From Streptomyces sp. NL15-2K (GTDB lineage Bacteria > Actinomycetota > Actinomycetes > Streptomycetales > Streptomycetaceae), in the NCBI RefSeq assembly GCF_030551255.1, contig NZ_CP130630.1, positions 6,553,501-6,617,500 of the forward strand: DNA of 64,000 nucleotides, read 5' to 3'. The notes under the pieces are model-generated. The model had not been told where the DNA came from. It saw only the letters and a list, made by a program, of their open reading frames with translations, and searched no databases. Below, one piece after another: positions 8,927 to 17,550 of the stretch. The position numbers and the translations under genes are program-made. The number at the start of each line of letters is the position of its first letter. Positions within the stretch are counted from its first letter, which is position 1.

Positions 8927-10131
8927 GACGTGGCTTCCTCCACGACGCGCTCGGCGTCCTTGACGCGGATCTTTCCGGTGACGAGTTGGGGGAGCAGGGT
9001 GTCCCTGAGGGCGGCTAGGGTGCGGTTCTCGTTCTGCACGGCACTTGCGCGTTGAGCAAGTGGGCGCACTGTCTCGGCAAAGGCCGTTGCACGCTCCCCT
9101 TCAGGGAGCCTGACGCGCAGCTTTGCGATGCGGTCCGTTCCGAGACGGCCGGTGCCGTGCCCGGCGGTGTCGACAAGACCGAGGATTTCCCTGGTTCGGG
9201 CCCGCAGGGCGAGGAGCAAGACGACGGAATCGATCCCAGCGTGTGGAATCAGCGCCTTGCAGTCCTGGCCGAAGGCCACCTCGCGCTGTGTCAGGCCGAC
9301 CCGGAATTCTGAGGTGAGACTCATGCCGCGTACGACGAAGATGATCGTGCCCGCGGGGACAAGCCGGGTTCCGTTCTCGGCCCCAAGCCGGGTGACCTTT
9401 CGCTCCGAGTCGTCGAGCCACGCAGACTTGAGACTTGCGGCCGAGATCCACGGGATGTCGCCGTCCCAGTAGCTCGGCTCGCTGGTCTTGGGTGTCCCAC
9501 CGGAAAGCCACTTCGCGCAGTCCGACAGGGCAATCATGCGCCAGCCTTGCTCGATGGCAGAGTCCCGGACGTACAGAGCCTCAGCGAGCGCGTTCGCCGT
9601 CTCGGCGATGCGTTCGTTGACGGCCATCTTGTCGTCAAGTGCACCCAGTACCTCCGCGATGGCCCGCTGATGACATAGCGGGGGGACGCGGAGAGGCCAG
9701 TTCGCGATCTCGGCGATCGGGATTCGGTCGACGGTGGCGCCACGAACAGCACGCGCTTTGATCTCTCCCTGGAATTCCGGGCCAAGGTAGGCATACAGAA
9801 GGAAGCGTTCGTCCACCCGTTTCCTGTGGGGGCGCAAGAGCCCCATGCGGCGCCCCAGACAACCCCGCACACCTGGTGGCATGAGAGCGGCGGCACCCAG
9901 TCGGGTCTCGTAGGAGAAGAGCAAGTCACCTTCCTCAGGGGTGACTCGTCGTGTCCACTTCGTGAAATCCGCTTCGCTGACGTGCGCCGACTCCGTGAGG
10001 TCCAATCGTCCTTCGGAAAGACTTGAAATGCTGAGAAACCAGGGTCCTGACTTCGTCTTGGCCGGTGTTGCGTGAGGCCCGTCGAAGACCGTTGCGAGGT
10101 CGCCGATACGTTGGGTTGTCCACTGCTCCAT
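8923..10131 (-). CDS. hsdS: Type I restriction-modification specificity subunit (HsdS)
   Basis: DNA sequence-recognition subunit, 402 residues. It has two target-recognition domains, each followed by a conserved helix: the first half ends with PLRVPPLCHQRAIAEVLGALDDKMAVNERI, the second with VRLPEGERATAFAETVRPLAQRASAVQNENRTLAALRDTLLPQL. The second domain starts MIALSDCAKWLSGGTPKTSEPSYWDGDIPWI, a textbook HsdS signature. ATG 10131 is preferred over GTG 10134 because GGGAGG lies 5 bases before it; the gene overlaps the hsdM stop. A full two-domain S subunit implies a bipartite recognition site, which cannot be predicted from sequence alone. Confidence 0.94.
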   Translation of the reverse strand: MEQWTTQRIGDLATVFDGPHATPAKTKSGPWFLSISSLSEGRLDLTESAHVSEADFTKWTRRVTPEEGDLLFSYETRLGAAALMPPGVRGCLGRRMGLLRPHRKRVDERFLLYAYLGPEFQGEIKARAVRGATVDRIPIAEIANWPLRVPPLCHQRAIAEVLGALDDKMAVNERIAETANALAEALYVRDSAIEQGWRMIALSDCAKWLSGGTPKTSEPSYWDGDIPWISAASLKSAWLDDSERKVTRLGAENGTRLVPAGTIIFVVRGMSLTSEFRVGLTQREVAFGQDCKALIPHAGIDSVVLLLALRARTREILGLVDTAGHGTGRLGTDRIAKLRVRLPEGERATAFAETVRPLAQRASAVQNENRTLAALRDTLLPQLVTGKIRVKDAERVVEEATS

Positions 10132-11771
10132 CACAGCCTCCCCACCTGCTCGCGCACCACAGCCTCCAGCCGCCCCGCTTCCTCGAATTGCGAGAACAGC
10201 TCCTTAGTCAGCCTCTCCACCTTCGCCCCCACCGGCTCCGCGTCAGGGTCCCCTTCCGGCTCCGCAGCCTTGACGTAGCGCCCCGGCGTCAGCATGAAGT
10301 CGTTCTGACGAATCTCTTCCAGCGAAGCGCTCCGGCAGAACCCGGGCACATCTGTGTATGCACCAGCGCCTGAAGCTCCTCTCCATGCACGGAAAGTTGA
10401 AGCTACTCGCTCGACATCCGGCGTTTTGAGCTCCCGGTGTGTGCGCTCTTTCATCGTGCCGAGCCTGCTAGCGTCGATGAACAGCACCTCCCCCTTCCTC
10501 CCCTGCACCCACTCTCCGTGCCCCCGCCCCTTGCCCTCCGCGAGGAACCAAAGGCACGCAGGAATTTGCGTGGACCGGAACAGCTGACCCGGCAACGCCA
10601 CCATGCAGGCCACCAGGTCGTCCTCCAACATCCGGCGCCGGATGTCGCCTTCGCCGCCCGACTTGCTGCTCATCGAGCCGTTGGCCAGGACGATGCCCGC
10701 CCGCCCACCAGGGCGCAGCTTGCTGACCATGAGCTGGATCCAGGCGAAGTTGGCGTTACCGACAGGTGGGACGCCGTAGACCCAGCGGTCGTCGATGCCG
10801 AGCCGTTCACCGCCCCAGTCCGAGATGTTGAACGGGGGGTTGGCGAGCACCACGTCGGCCTTCAGATCGGGGTGCTGATCCTCGTGGAAGGAGTCGGCGG
10901 GCTCCTCCCCGAGATTTGCCTCGATGCCGTGGATAGCGAGGTTCATCTTCGCCAGTCGCCACGTCGTGAGGCTGCGTTCCTGGCCGAAGACAGAGACGTT
11001 GAAGCGGTCGCCGCCGTGCGTGTCGATGAACTTCTCGGTCTGCACGAACATCCCGCCCGAGCCACACGCCGGGTCCAGAACCCGTTCCCCTTCCTTCGGC
11101 TCCAGCATCTCCACGAGGAGTCGCACGATGGACTCCGGTGTGAAGAATTGCCCGGCATTACGCCCCTCGGCGATCGCGAACTGCTCGAGGAAGTACTCGT
11201 ACACCTCACCCATCAGGTCGCGGGCTCCGGTTCGCCTGCCGTCCTCGCCGACCTGGGACTGGAACTCCAGCCGGTCGAGGAGCTGCACCAGGCCGGCGAG
11301 TGTCGTCTCGTTGACGCGCTGGCTGTTGTAGTTGTCGGGCAGGGTGTCCTTGAGGGAGGGGTTGGCCTTCTCGATGGTGTCCATCGCGGCGTTGATGACC
11401 TCACCGAGCGAGGGGCCGTCCAGCGTCCCCTTGGCCCGTTCCATCACCACTTCCCAGCGGGCCGCCGGGGGGACGTAGAAGAGCCCGGCGCCCGTGTACT
11501 GCCTGCGGTCCTCCACCGTCTTCAGGATCAGCTCCTCCGATGCCCGTCCCTCAAGGCCGAGTCCGGCGAGCATGCTGCCGTCTCGCAGCTGTGCTTCGAG
11601 CTGCGCCCGCTTCTCGGCCATGGCCACGGATACGTACTTCAGGAAGACCAGGCCGAGGACGAAGTGCTTGTACTCGGCGGCGTCCAGAGTCCCCCGGAGC
11701 TTGTCCGCCGACTTCCACAGGATCGCTTTCATGGGCTCCGGCTTGGCGTCCTTCTTCTTCCGTGGTGGCAC
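10131..11771 (-). CDS. hsdM: Type I restriction-modification methyltransferase (HsdM)
   Basis: N6-adenine DNA methyltransferase subunit, about 546 residues. The N-terminal HsdM helical domain (MKAILWKSADKLRG, FLKYVS) is followed by the catalytic domain with GQFFTPESIVRLLVEML, SAM motif I LDPACGSGGMF and motif IV NPPF in VVLANPPFNISDW. GTG 11771 (VPPRKKK) matches the usual family start; GTG 11783 four codons upstream is an alternative. It lies 75 bases after the HTH-methyltransferase gene and overlaps hsdS, so M, S and R are one operon. It partners HsdS for methylation and HsdS/HsdR for restriction. Confidence 0.95.
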   Translation of the reverse strand: MPPRKKKDAKPEPMKAILWKSADKLRGTLDAAEYKHFVLGLVFLKYVSVAMAEKRAQLEAQLRDGSMLAGLGLEGRASEELILKTVEDRRQYTGAGLFYVPPAARWEVVMERAKGTLDGPSLGEVINAAMDTIEKANPSLKDTLPDNYNSQRVNETTLAGLVQLLDRLEFQSQVGEDGRRTGARDLMGEVYEYFLEQFAIAEGRNAGQFFTPESIVRLLVEMLEPKEGERVLDPACGSGGMFVQTEKFIDTHGGDRFNVSVFGQERSLTTWRLAKMNLAIHGIEANLGEEPADSFHEDQHPDLKADVVLANPPFNISDWGGERLGIDDRWVYGVPPVGNANFAWIQLMVSKLRPGGRAGIVLANGSMSSKSGGEGDIRRRMLEDDLVACMVALPGQLFRSTQIPACLWFLAEGKGRGHGEWVQGRKGEVLFIDASRLGTMKERTHRELKTPDVERVASTFRAWRGASGAGAYTDVPGFCRSASLEEIRQNDFMLTPGRYVKAAEPEGDPDAEPVGAKVERLTKELFSQFEEAGRLEAVVREQVGRL

Positions 11772-11846
11772 GAGGCTTCTCACTTCTTTCGGTGTGCTGC
11801 GAACGTGAATCTGTACTGGTGATGAGGTGTTCTATAGCGGCGCCGG

Positions 11847-14114
11847 TCACCTTCGGCGCAACGCCAGTGCGCCATCGGCGACTCCGGCCGAAATCCGCTC
11901 AGCCAGGCCGTCCAGCGCCTCCAACTGCCTGCGTACGTCCGCCCGCAGTCGTTCCGTCTCGGTGAGGATGGCTTCCAGTTCGCCGATCTCGGCGGGCGGC
12001 AGCTGTGGCAGATCCATTTCGCGCACGCTTACCCGCCGGACCAGCGAACCGCTGCCGCGGTGCTGGTTGCGCGGCGACTGGAGCAGCCGGGCCAGGGAGT
12101 GGGGCCGTATCCACAGGGCGTCAGGGCGGTCGGGCGTACCGTCGGCGATGGCCCGGACGTGGTCCTGGTACGCCGTGATCCGGAGTCCTTGCACCGGGGC
12201 GAGCAGCACGCAGCCGCCCGCCATGTCCACCTGGCAGCGCACCCCGTGTTCGGCAAGCAGGAGGACGTCCCCCCGCTCGGTGATCCTCGCCGACGAGTAC
12301 TCCGCTAGGTCTTCGAGGTCGATGCGGCGTGTTCCGACGGGCAGTTTGCCCAGCAACTCGGGACGCCCGACGACGGGAAGACCGGCCTCCCCAATGTGCT
12401 CATCCCTGACGCGGTGTCCATTGAGCAGTTTCAGCTGGCCTGCTCGCAGGTGTTCGTCGAGTTTGCGATGCCGCATCGGCGTACGCCGCTTGGCGACGCT
12501 CATCCCGCCGAGCCAGTCGCGGAGGTGGGGCATGGCAGCGGCGGCCGTCCGGCGTGCGGTGAGGGTCTCCTCGAAGTGGTCGACATGTGGCTCGGGAGCC
12601 GCCAACCGGTGCGCGGGCAGTACCGAGCGGCCGTCCAACAGCTGCTCCTGGCCTGCGCCGGCCGCGCGTACCGGTACGAGCGCGGCATCCTGGGGATCGG
12701 CGACCGCCTCGGGCAGCGACTCAGAAACAGGGTCGGTCTCTGCCAGCCGTACGACCTCGGCCACCTGGTCGACCCACCCCTTCCCCTCGGACCGCTGGGT
12801 GATCCGGTCCGCGTCGACCAGCAGTACCGAGCGGGGTTCGGACGGTCGGCGCAGCACGAGAAGGGCATACTCGGCTCCCGTACGGAAGGGGTGTATACGG
12901 CGCGGCAGTTGCACGATCGCCTTCACGCAGCCGCGCTCCAGGAGCTCTTCTCGCGCCTTCACCGTCGGGGTCGGCACAGCGGCTGCGCCGGTGCCGCGGG
13001 TGCGGGTCAGCGTCCAGGCGGGAACGACGACGTAAGCGCGCCCGCCAGGTTCGAGGCGCCGGACGGCTTCCTCGGCCCACCACAAAGGGCCTTCGCGGTC
13101 GCGTTCTCGCTCGCCGGGCACGTACGGCGGATCGGCCAGCACGATGTCGGCGTGGGAGAAGCGGTGCGGATCGACGGGTGCCTGATTCCAGGCACGCTCG
13201 GTGTCGAGTTCGGACGGTGACGCGCAAACGTCCACGGAGCCCGCCTCGTAGCTCAGCAGCCGGTACCGCAACAACTTCCGCCGTAGCGGATCGGGCTCGA
13301 CGGCGACGAGTTCGCCGTGGCCCCGGAGGTTCTCGTAGGGTCCGCCGCCCATACCGAGTAGCAGTTCCCCGAGGCCTGCGCACAAGCTGATCGTCGAACG
13401 CTGTCCGGGACCGCCCTCGTTTGGGCCGATCAGCGCGGCGACCAGCGCGACGACTTCCCGTGGAGCGATGTCCATGACGAGGTCGGACTCGAGGCGCCGG
13501 GCGATCTCCAGGTCCTCGTCCAGGCCCAGCAGCGCGTCGGCGGCCCAGCCGGGGGCGCCGATCTCGTTCATGAGCTCGTGTACGGCCCGTACGACATCCG
13601 GGTCTGCAGCCTCGTGCTCCGCCACGAGTTCCGCGGGAAGGTACTCGGTGATCCAGTCCTTGCCCTCCGCAGACATGGCGATCACGGCGAGCGCCTGCGA
13701 GATGAGTGTCTGCGCCGAGCCCAGCCGATGCTTGAGCGCGATCAGACCGCGCAACCGCAGGGCGCGGCGGAACCGGTCGCCGTATGTGGGGAGGCGGCCG
13801 TCCTGGTCGGGTTCGGCGTCCGGGATCGTCCGCAGATCCAGCCAGTCCGCGATCTCGTTCGCGTCGAAGAGGGGTTTGCTCTCGCTGCCCGCGCCTGGAA
13901 CGGGGTCGGGGAAGGGACGGCGGGAGTCGCTCCCTATGCCCAGGACCTCCCGCGAGAACCGCCGCCGCCAGTTGCTGACCGTGGGACGGCCCACTCCGGC
14001 GAGTTCCTTGATCTCGCCGAGCGACACGGGAGCGTACGACGGGATCGTCGCGGTCTCCGGCTCGGGCACCGAGGGGCGTTCCCAGGACATGAACCTGGGC
14101 TTGGGGCGCGGCAT
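11847..14114 (-). CDS. HTH-N6-adenine methyltransferase fusion with HsdS-like C-terminus, associated with type I R-M genes
   Basis: A 755-residue composite protein. Residues 31-52 (SLGEIKELAGVGRPTVSNWRRRF) form a helix-turn-helix. Residues 215-420 resemble the HsdM catalytic core: APREVVALVAALIGP, a degenerate motif I (ISLCAGLGELLLGM), AVEPDP, then DPPY at 328-331 in VLADPPYVPGE. The C-terminal third looks like an HsdS half: a variable recognition-like region, then a helix starting LPQLPPAEIGELEAILTETERLR. ATG 14114 is chosen over GTG 14144 because GAGG lies 5 bases before it, leaving 7 bases after the Abi gene. It could be a second modification enzyme with its own specificity, or a methylation-linked regulator of the operon. 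I do not recognise a named family for the whole architecture. Confidence 0.8.
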   Translation of the reverse strand: MPRPKPRFMSWERPSVPEPETATIPSYAPVSLGEIKELAGVGRPTVSNWRRRFSREVLGIGSDSRRPFPDPVPGAGSESKPLFDANEIADWLDLRTIPDAEPDQDGRLPTYGDRFRRALRLRGLIALKHRLGSAQTLISQALAVIAMSAEGKDWITEYLPAELVAEHEAADPDVVRAVHELMNEIGAPGWAADALLGLDEDLEIARRLESDLVMDIAPREVVALVAALIGPNEGGPGQRSTISLCAGLGELLLGMGGGPYENLRGHGELVAVEPDPLRRKLLRYRLLSYEAGSVDVCASPSELDTERAWNQAPVDPHRFSHADIVLADPPYVPGERERDREGPLWWAEEAVRRLEPGGRAYVVVPAWTLTRTRGTGAAAVPTPTVKAREELLERGCVKAIVQLPRRIHPFRTGAEYALLVLRRPSEPRSVLLVDADRITQRSEGKGWVDQVAEVVRLAETDPVSESLPEAVADPQDAALVPVRAAGAGQEQLLDGRSVLPAHRLAAPEPHVDHFEETLTARRTAAAAMPHLRDWLGGMSVAKRRTPMRHRKLDEHLRAGQLKLLNGHRVRDEHIGEAGLPVVGRPELLGKLPVGTRRIDLEDLAEYSSARITERGDVLLLAEHGVRCQVDMAGGCVLLAPVQGLRITAYQDHVRAIADGTPDRPDALWIRPHSLARLLQSPRNQHRGSGSLVRRVSVREMDLPQLPPAEIGELEAILTETERLRADVRRQLEALDGLAERISAGVADGALALRRR

Positions 14115-14121
14115 CACGGCC

Positions 14122-14799
14122 TCACAGCCGCACCGGCTCAGCACCGGCGAGTACGAGCGGCCTGCGAGCGAGCACTTCGGGAATCTGGCTGAACTGCCGG
14201 TGCAGCGCGGCCTTTTCGGGCGACACGTACTTCATGAGCCGGAGCAGCGTCTCGTAGTCCTTCTCCAGGTGGCGGTGGCAGATGCGCTCGTGGTGGCCGA
14301 TGCGGTTGCGGAAACGGCGGATGTGGTCCAGCTCCTGCTGGAGGGCACCGCGCCTGCCCCGGTAACCACGGAAGGCGTGGCGCAGTGCCGGGTTCCAAAA
14401 CTGCATCTCGTAGTTCTGGCCGCGTCCCGTGAGGCCGACCCAGAACCCGAGGGTGAGCTTGGCGACCATGTCCCCGGGGGTGAAATTCTGGCCGAGCTCC
14501 TGTCGCAGAGCCTGCTTGGCACTGTCCACCTGTTGGGTGCCCTTGCTGGTCAGCCGCACGCGCGGGGAGTCCCACCAGTCGGCGTGCCCGTAACGTCCGG
14601 ACAACCTGGCGTGGAACGAGTTGCGCATAGCCACCTCGAAGTCGCGCAGCGCGCCGAGGAACGCGCGGGAGGCCTCACCGTCCCAGCAGTACAGCCGGAG
14701 CGCGACGAGGGGGTCGCCACCACAGTCGTCGAGATAGGGCTGGAACCTCTCGGCGGAGATTGAGTCCACGATCCGCTTGGCCTCTTCGTCCGTCACCAT
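14122..14799 (-). CDS. Abi family protein with HEPN RNase motif
   Basis: Abortive-infection type (Abi_2-like) protein, 225 residues, the first gene of the restriction operon. The fold is all helical. Its key site is RRFRNRIGHHERI, in which R164, N165 and H169 form the RNxxxH motif of HEPN ribonucleases. Other family marks are EVAMRNSFHARLS and LTLGFWVGL. HEPN RNases in defence systems usually cut tRNA or mRNA and cause dormancy or death of infected cells. ATG 14799 has GGGGGG 5 bases upstream. Its placement directly before the HTH-methyltransferase gene suggests a guard role, for instance activation when the restriction system is inhibited, but this is inference. Confidence 0.83.
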   Translation of the reverse strand: MVTDEEAKRIVDSISAERFQPYLDDCGGDPLVALRLYCWDGEASRAFLGALRDFEVAMRNSFHARLSGRYGHADWWDSPRVRLTSKGTQQVDSAKQALRQELGQNFTPGDMVAKLTLGFWVGLTGRGQNYEMQFWNPALRHAFRGYRGRRGALQQELDHIRRFRNRIGHHERICHRHLEKDYETLLRLMKYVSPEKAALHRQFSQIPEVLARRPLVLAGAEPVRL

Positions 14800-15008
14800 C
14801 GACGCCCCCCGAATGAAAGGTTCCGTGTTAATCTCGAAGGCGTGCGCCCCGGAGTCCTGTCACTGCTTTTGCACACAGCCCGGGGCACAGCTTTGTCCGG
14901 ACCCGGGCGGCGCGCAGGGGCATGCCAGAGAACCGTCGCCGTGATGACCTGACTGCATCACCTTCAACACAGGTAACGGTACGATCCTAAATAGTAGATG
15001 TCCAGCGA

Positions 15009-15034
15009 CTGCTGAGAAGCGGGCTTCTCAGCAG
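15009..15034 (-). terminator. Hairpin terminator after gad
   Basis: A perfect 12-bp stem (CTGCTGAGAAGC and its complement) with a 2-base GG loop, 48 bases past the gad stop. No T-run follows, as is normal in Streptomyces. It also insulates the defence operon from gad transcription. The rest of the 14800-15081 gap (282 bases) should contain the promoter of the Abi-led operon; no consensus is obvious. Confidence 0.7.
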
Positions 15035-15081
15035 CTCGCCAGAAGCCCAACGCGACATCGTCTGAGCGATCCGGGTTGTCC

Positions 15082-16509
15082 TCAGTGATGGAACCCCGTC
15101 GCCGCTCCCTTGTCCCGCGTAAGCGGCCCAGACTGCCGGCGCAGGTCCGGCAGCAGCCGCCCCAGGTCCTCCACGAACAGTTCGGCGAGGTCGGCCGAGA
15201 AGCCGTTGCGGCACACCACCCGCAGCACGGACAGGTCCTCGCGGTGGGGCGGGAAGGTGTACGCCGGCACCAGCCAGCCGCGCTCGCGCAGCCGTCGGGA
15301 GACGTCGAAGACGTCGTACGTCCGCACGCCCGGCGCGGTCGTGAAGGCGAACACCGGCAGCTCGTCGCCGCGGGTCAGCAGCCGGAAGTCGCCGAGCGCC
15401 TCGACACGTTCGGCGAGGCTCGTGGCCACGTCCCGCGCGGCCTGCTGCACGGCCCGGTACCCATCCCGGCCCAGCCGCAGGAAGGTGTAGTACTGCGCCA
15501 CGATCTGCGCGCCCGGCCGGGAGAAGTTGAGCGCGAAGGTCGGCATGTCGCCGCCCAGGTAGTTGACGCGGAAGACGAGTTCCTCGGGCAGGGCCTCCGC
15601 GTCCCGCCACAGCGCCCAGCCGACGCCCGGGTAGACGAGACCGTACTTGTGCCCGGAGGTGTTGATGGAGGCGACCCTCGGCAGCCGAAAGTCCCACACC
15701 AGGTCCTCGTCGAGGAAGGGCGCGACCATGGCACCGGACGCCCCGTCGACGTGGACGGGGATGTCGAGGCCGGTGCGCTCCTGGAGGGCGTCGAGGGCGG
15801 CGCACAGGTCGGCGATCGGCTCGTAGGAGCCGTCGAAGGTGGAGCCGAGGATGCCCACGACCCCGATGGTGTTCTCGTCGCACAGTTCGGCGGCGGCCCG
15901 CGGATCGAGATGGAACCGGTCGCCCTCCATGGGGACCTGACGGGCCTCCACCTCCCAGAAGGTGCAGAACTTCTCCCAGCAGACCTGGACGTTGATCCCC
16001 ATGACGAGGTTCGGGCGGACGTCCCGGGCCGGGTACCGGTCGGCGTTCCGGCGCGCCCACCGCCGCTTGAGGGCCATCCCCGCGAGCATGCACGCCTCGC
16101 TCGACCCGGTCGTCGAGCAGCCCACGGCCGCCGACGGGTCGGGCGCGTTCCACAGATCGGCGAGCATGGCCACACAGCGCCGCTCCAGCTCGGCGGTGCG
16201 CGGATACTCGTCCTTGTCGATCATGTTCTTGTCCCGGCACTCGTCCATGAGGGCCCCGGCCTGCGGCTCCATCCAGGTGGTGACGAAGGTGGCGAGATTC
16301 AGCCGGGAGTTGCCGTCGAGCATCAGTTCGTCGTGCACGAGCTGGTAGGCGGTCGTGGGCGGCAGGGGAGCGTCCGGGAGCCGGTGCTTGGGCGGGGCCT
16401 CGGCCATGCCGCCTACCGGGTTGGCCTCGCCGTGGAAAGGGTTGACGGCGAGCCTGCGCCCGTCGCCCTTGTCGTCCGGTACTCCGCTGTCCCCTCGGTG
16501 CAATGGCAT
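15082..16509 (-). CDS. gad: Glutamate decarboxylase
   Basis: PLP-dependent enzyme converting glutamate to GABA and CO2 in the cytosol, consuming a proton, 475 residues. Family motifs are clear: the PLP region CSTTGSSEACMLA (131-143), HVDGASGAMVAPF (253-265), and the Schiff-base lysine K288 in INTSGHKYG. Length and N-terminus match bacterial GadB. ATG 16509 (MPLHRGD) is preferred over GTG 16545, which would sit inside the tipA promoter. It is divergent from tipA with a 91-base gap. No GABA antiporter gene is adjacent, so an acid-resistance role is not shown here. Confidence 0.93.
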   Translation of the reverse strand: MPLHRGDSGVPDDKGDGRRLAVNPFHGEANPVGGMAEAPPKHRLPDAPLPPTTAYQLVHDELMLDGNSRLNLATFVTTWMEPQAGALMDECRDKNMIDKDEYPRTAELERRCVAMLADLWNAPDPSAAVGCSTTGSSEACMLAGMALKRRWARRNADRYPARDVRPNLVMGINVQVCWEKFCTFWEVEARQVPMEGDRFHLDPRAAAELCDENTIGVVGILGSTFDGSYEPIADLCAALDALQERTGLDIPVHVDGASGAMVAPFLDEDLVWDFRLPRVASINTSGHKYGLVYPGVGWALWRDAEALPEELVFRVNYLGGDMPTFALNFSRPGAQIVAQYYTFLRLGRDGYRAVQQAARDVATSLAERVEALGDFRLLTRGDELPVFAFTTAPGVRTYDVFDVSRRLRERGWLVPAYTFPPHREDLSVLRVVCRNGFSADLAELFVEDLGRLLPDLRRQSGPLTRDKGAATGFHH

Positions 16510-16539
16510 GCGTACGACGGTAGGTCCGGGCCGTCGGAC

Positions 16540-16570
16540 TTGCACCTCACGCCACGTAAGGATTCATCGT
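16540..16570 (+). promoter_or_regulatory. tipA promoter with MerR-type operator
   Basis: A -35 TTGCAC (16540-16545) and a -10 CATCGT (16565-16570) are separated by 19 bp, the long spacer that MerR-family activators correct by DNA distortion. The spacer holds the operator CCTCACG-CCA-CGTAAGG (16545-16561), an inverted repeat with one mismatch. Layout and bases closely match the well-known thiostrepton-inducible ptipA promoter, so autoinduction by thiopeptide-bound TipA is expected. Confidence 0.85.
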
Positions 16571-16600
16571 GAAGGGCGTACCGAGAAGGGAGCGGAAGAA

Positions 16601-17362
16601 GTGAGCTACTCCGTGGGACAGGTCGCCGGCTTCGCCGGGGTCACGGTGCGCACGCTGCACCACTACGACGACATCGGCCTGCTCGTCCCGAGCGAGCGCA
16701 GCCACGCGGGCCACCGGCGTTACAGCGACGCCGACCTCGACCGGCTGCAGCAGATCCTGTTCTACCGGGAGCTCGGCTTCCCGCTCGACGAGGTCGCCGC
16801 CCTGCTCGACGATCCGGCCGCGGACCCGCGCGCGCACCTGCGGCGACAGCACGAACTGCTGACCGCCCGGATCGAGAAGCTGCAGAAGATGGCGGAGGCC
16901 GTGGAGCACGCCATGGAGGCACGCAAGATGGGCATCAATCTCACGCCGGAGGAGCGGTTCGAGGTCTTCGGCGACAAGGACCCGGAGCAGTACGCGGAGG
17001 AGGCGGAAGAGCGCTGGGGCGGCACGGAGGCGTACGCCGAGTCGCAGCGGCGCGCGGCCCAGTACACCAAGGAGGACTGGAAGCGCCTGATGGCCGAGGC
17101 GGAAGACTGGAGCGAGCGTTACAAGGCCCTGATGGCCGAGGGCGAGCCGCCGGCCGGCGAGCGGGCCATGGACATGGCCGAGGAGCATCGACAGCACATC
17201 GGCACGTGGTACTACGAGTGCCCCTACGAGATGCACCTGTGCCTCGGCGACATGTACGTGTCCGACGAGCGCTTCAAGGCGTTCTACGACTCCATGCGCC
17301 CGGGTCTCGCCGAACACCTCAGGAACGCGATCAAGGCGAACGCGGCCCGGTACACCTCCTGA
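16601..17362 (+). CDS. tipA: TipA, thiopeptide-induced MerR-family activator (TipAL form)
   Basis: Transcriptional activator that traps thiopeptide antibiotics covalently and then activates its own promoter, 253 residues, exactly the size of TipAL. Residues 1-70 are the MerR winged-helix DNA-binding domain (YSVGQVAGFAGVTVRTLHHYDDIGLL); 75-108 form the dimerisation coiled coil. Residues 110-253 are the drug-binding TipAS domain, with Cys207 and Cys214; Cys214 is at the position of the reactive cysteine known from TipAL. GTG 16601 follows AGGGAGCGG. An internal start at 16928 gives the short TipAS form. The full drug-binding pocket appears intact. Confidence 0.96.
   Translation: MSYSVGQVAGFAGVTVRTLHHYDDIGLLVPSERSHAGHRRYSDADLDRLQQILFYRELGFPLDEVAALLDDPAADPRAHLRRQHELLTARIEKLQKMAEAVEHAMEARKMGINLTPEERFEVFGDKDPEQYAEEAEERWGGTEAYAESQRRAAQYTKEDWKRLMAEAEDWSERYKALMAEGEPPAGERAMDMAEEHRQHIGTWYYECPYEMHLCLGDMYVSDERFKAFYDSMRPGLAEHLRNAIKANAARYTS
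16928..17362 (+). other. tipA: Internal in-frame start producing TipAS (144 aa)
   Basis: ATG at codon 110 of tipA begins MGINLTPEERFEVFGD, the known N-terminus of TipAS. A GGAGG at 16915-16919 lies 8 bases before it, so independent translation is well supported. TipAS lacks the DNA-binding domain and is expected to be made in excess to sequester thiopeptides, giving low-level resistance. Confidence 0.85.
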
Positions 17363-17550
17363 CCCGCGGCCCGGGAGGCTCACTCCCGGGCCGGACCGTC
17401 AACCCGAGGACCTCGCCGAGCTCCACGGCTTTGTGCCGGGCGGACCACAGTGCATCCTGGGGGCCTCTTGGAACCTGGGCCACGACGGCTGCGTTGATAC
17501 TTTGGGCAGCCAGTCCCAGCCCGCCCCACACCAGCAGGAGCCACATTCCC

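Noticed and set aside
15009..15034. Palindrome as an attachment site of the defence island
   Set aside because: Only one copy was seen and no integrase or tRNA gene is near; it is best explained as the gad terminator.
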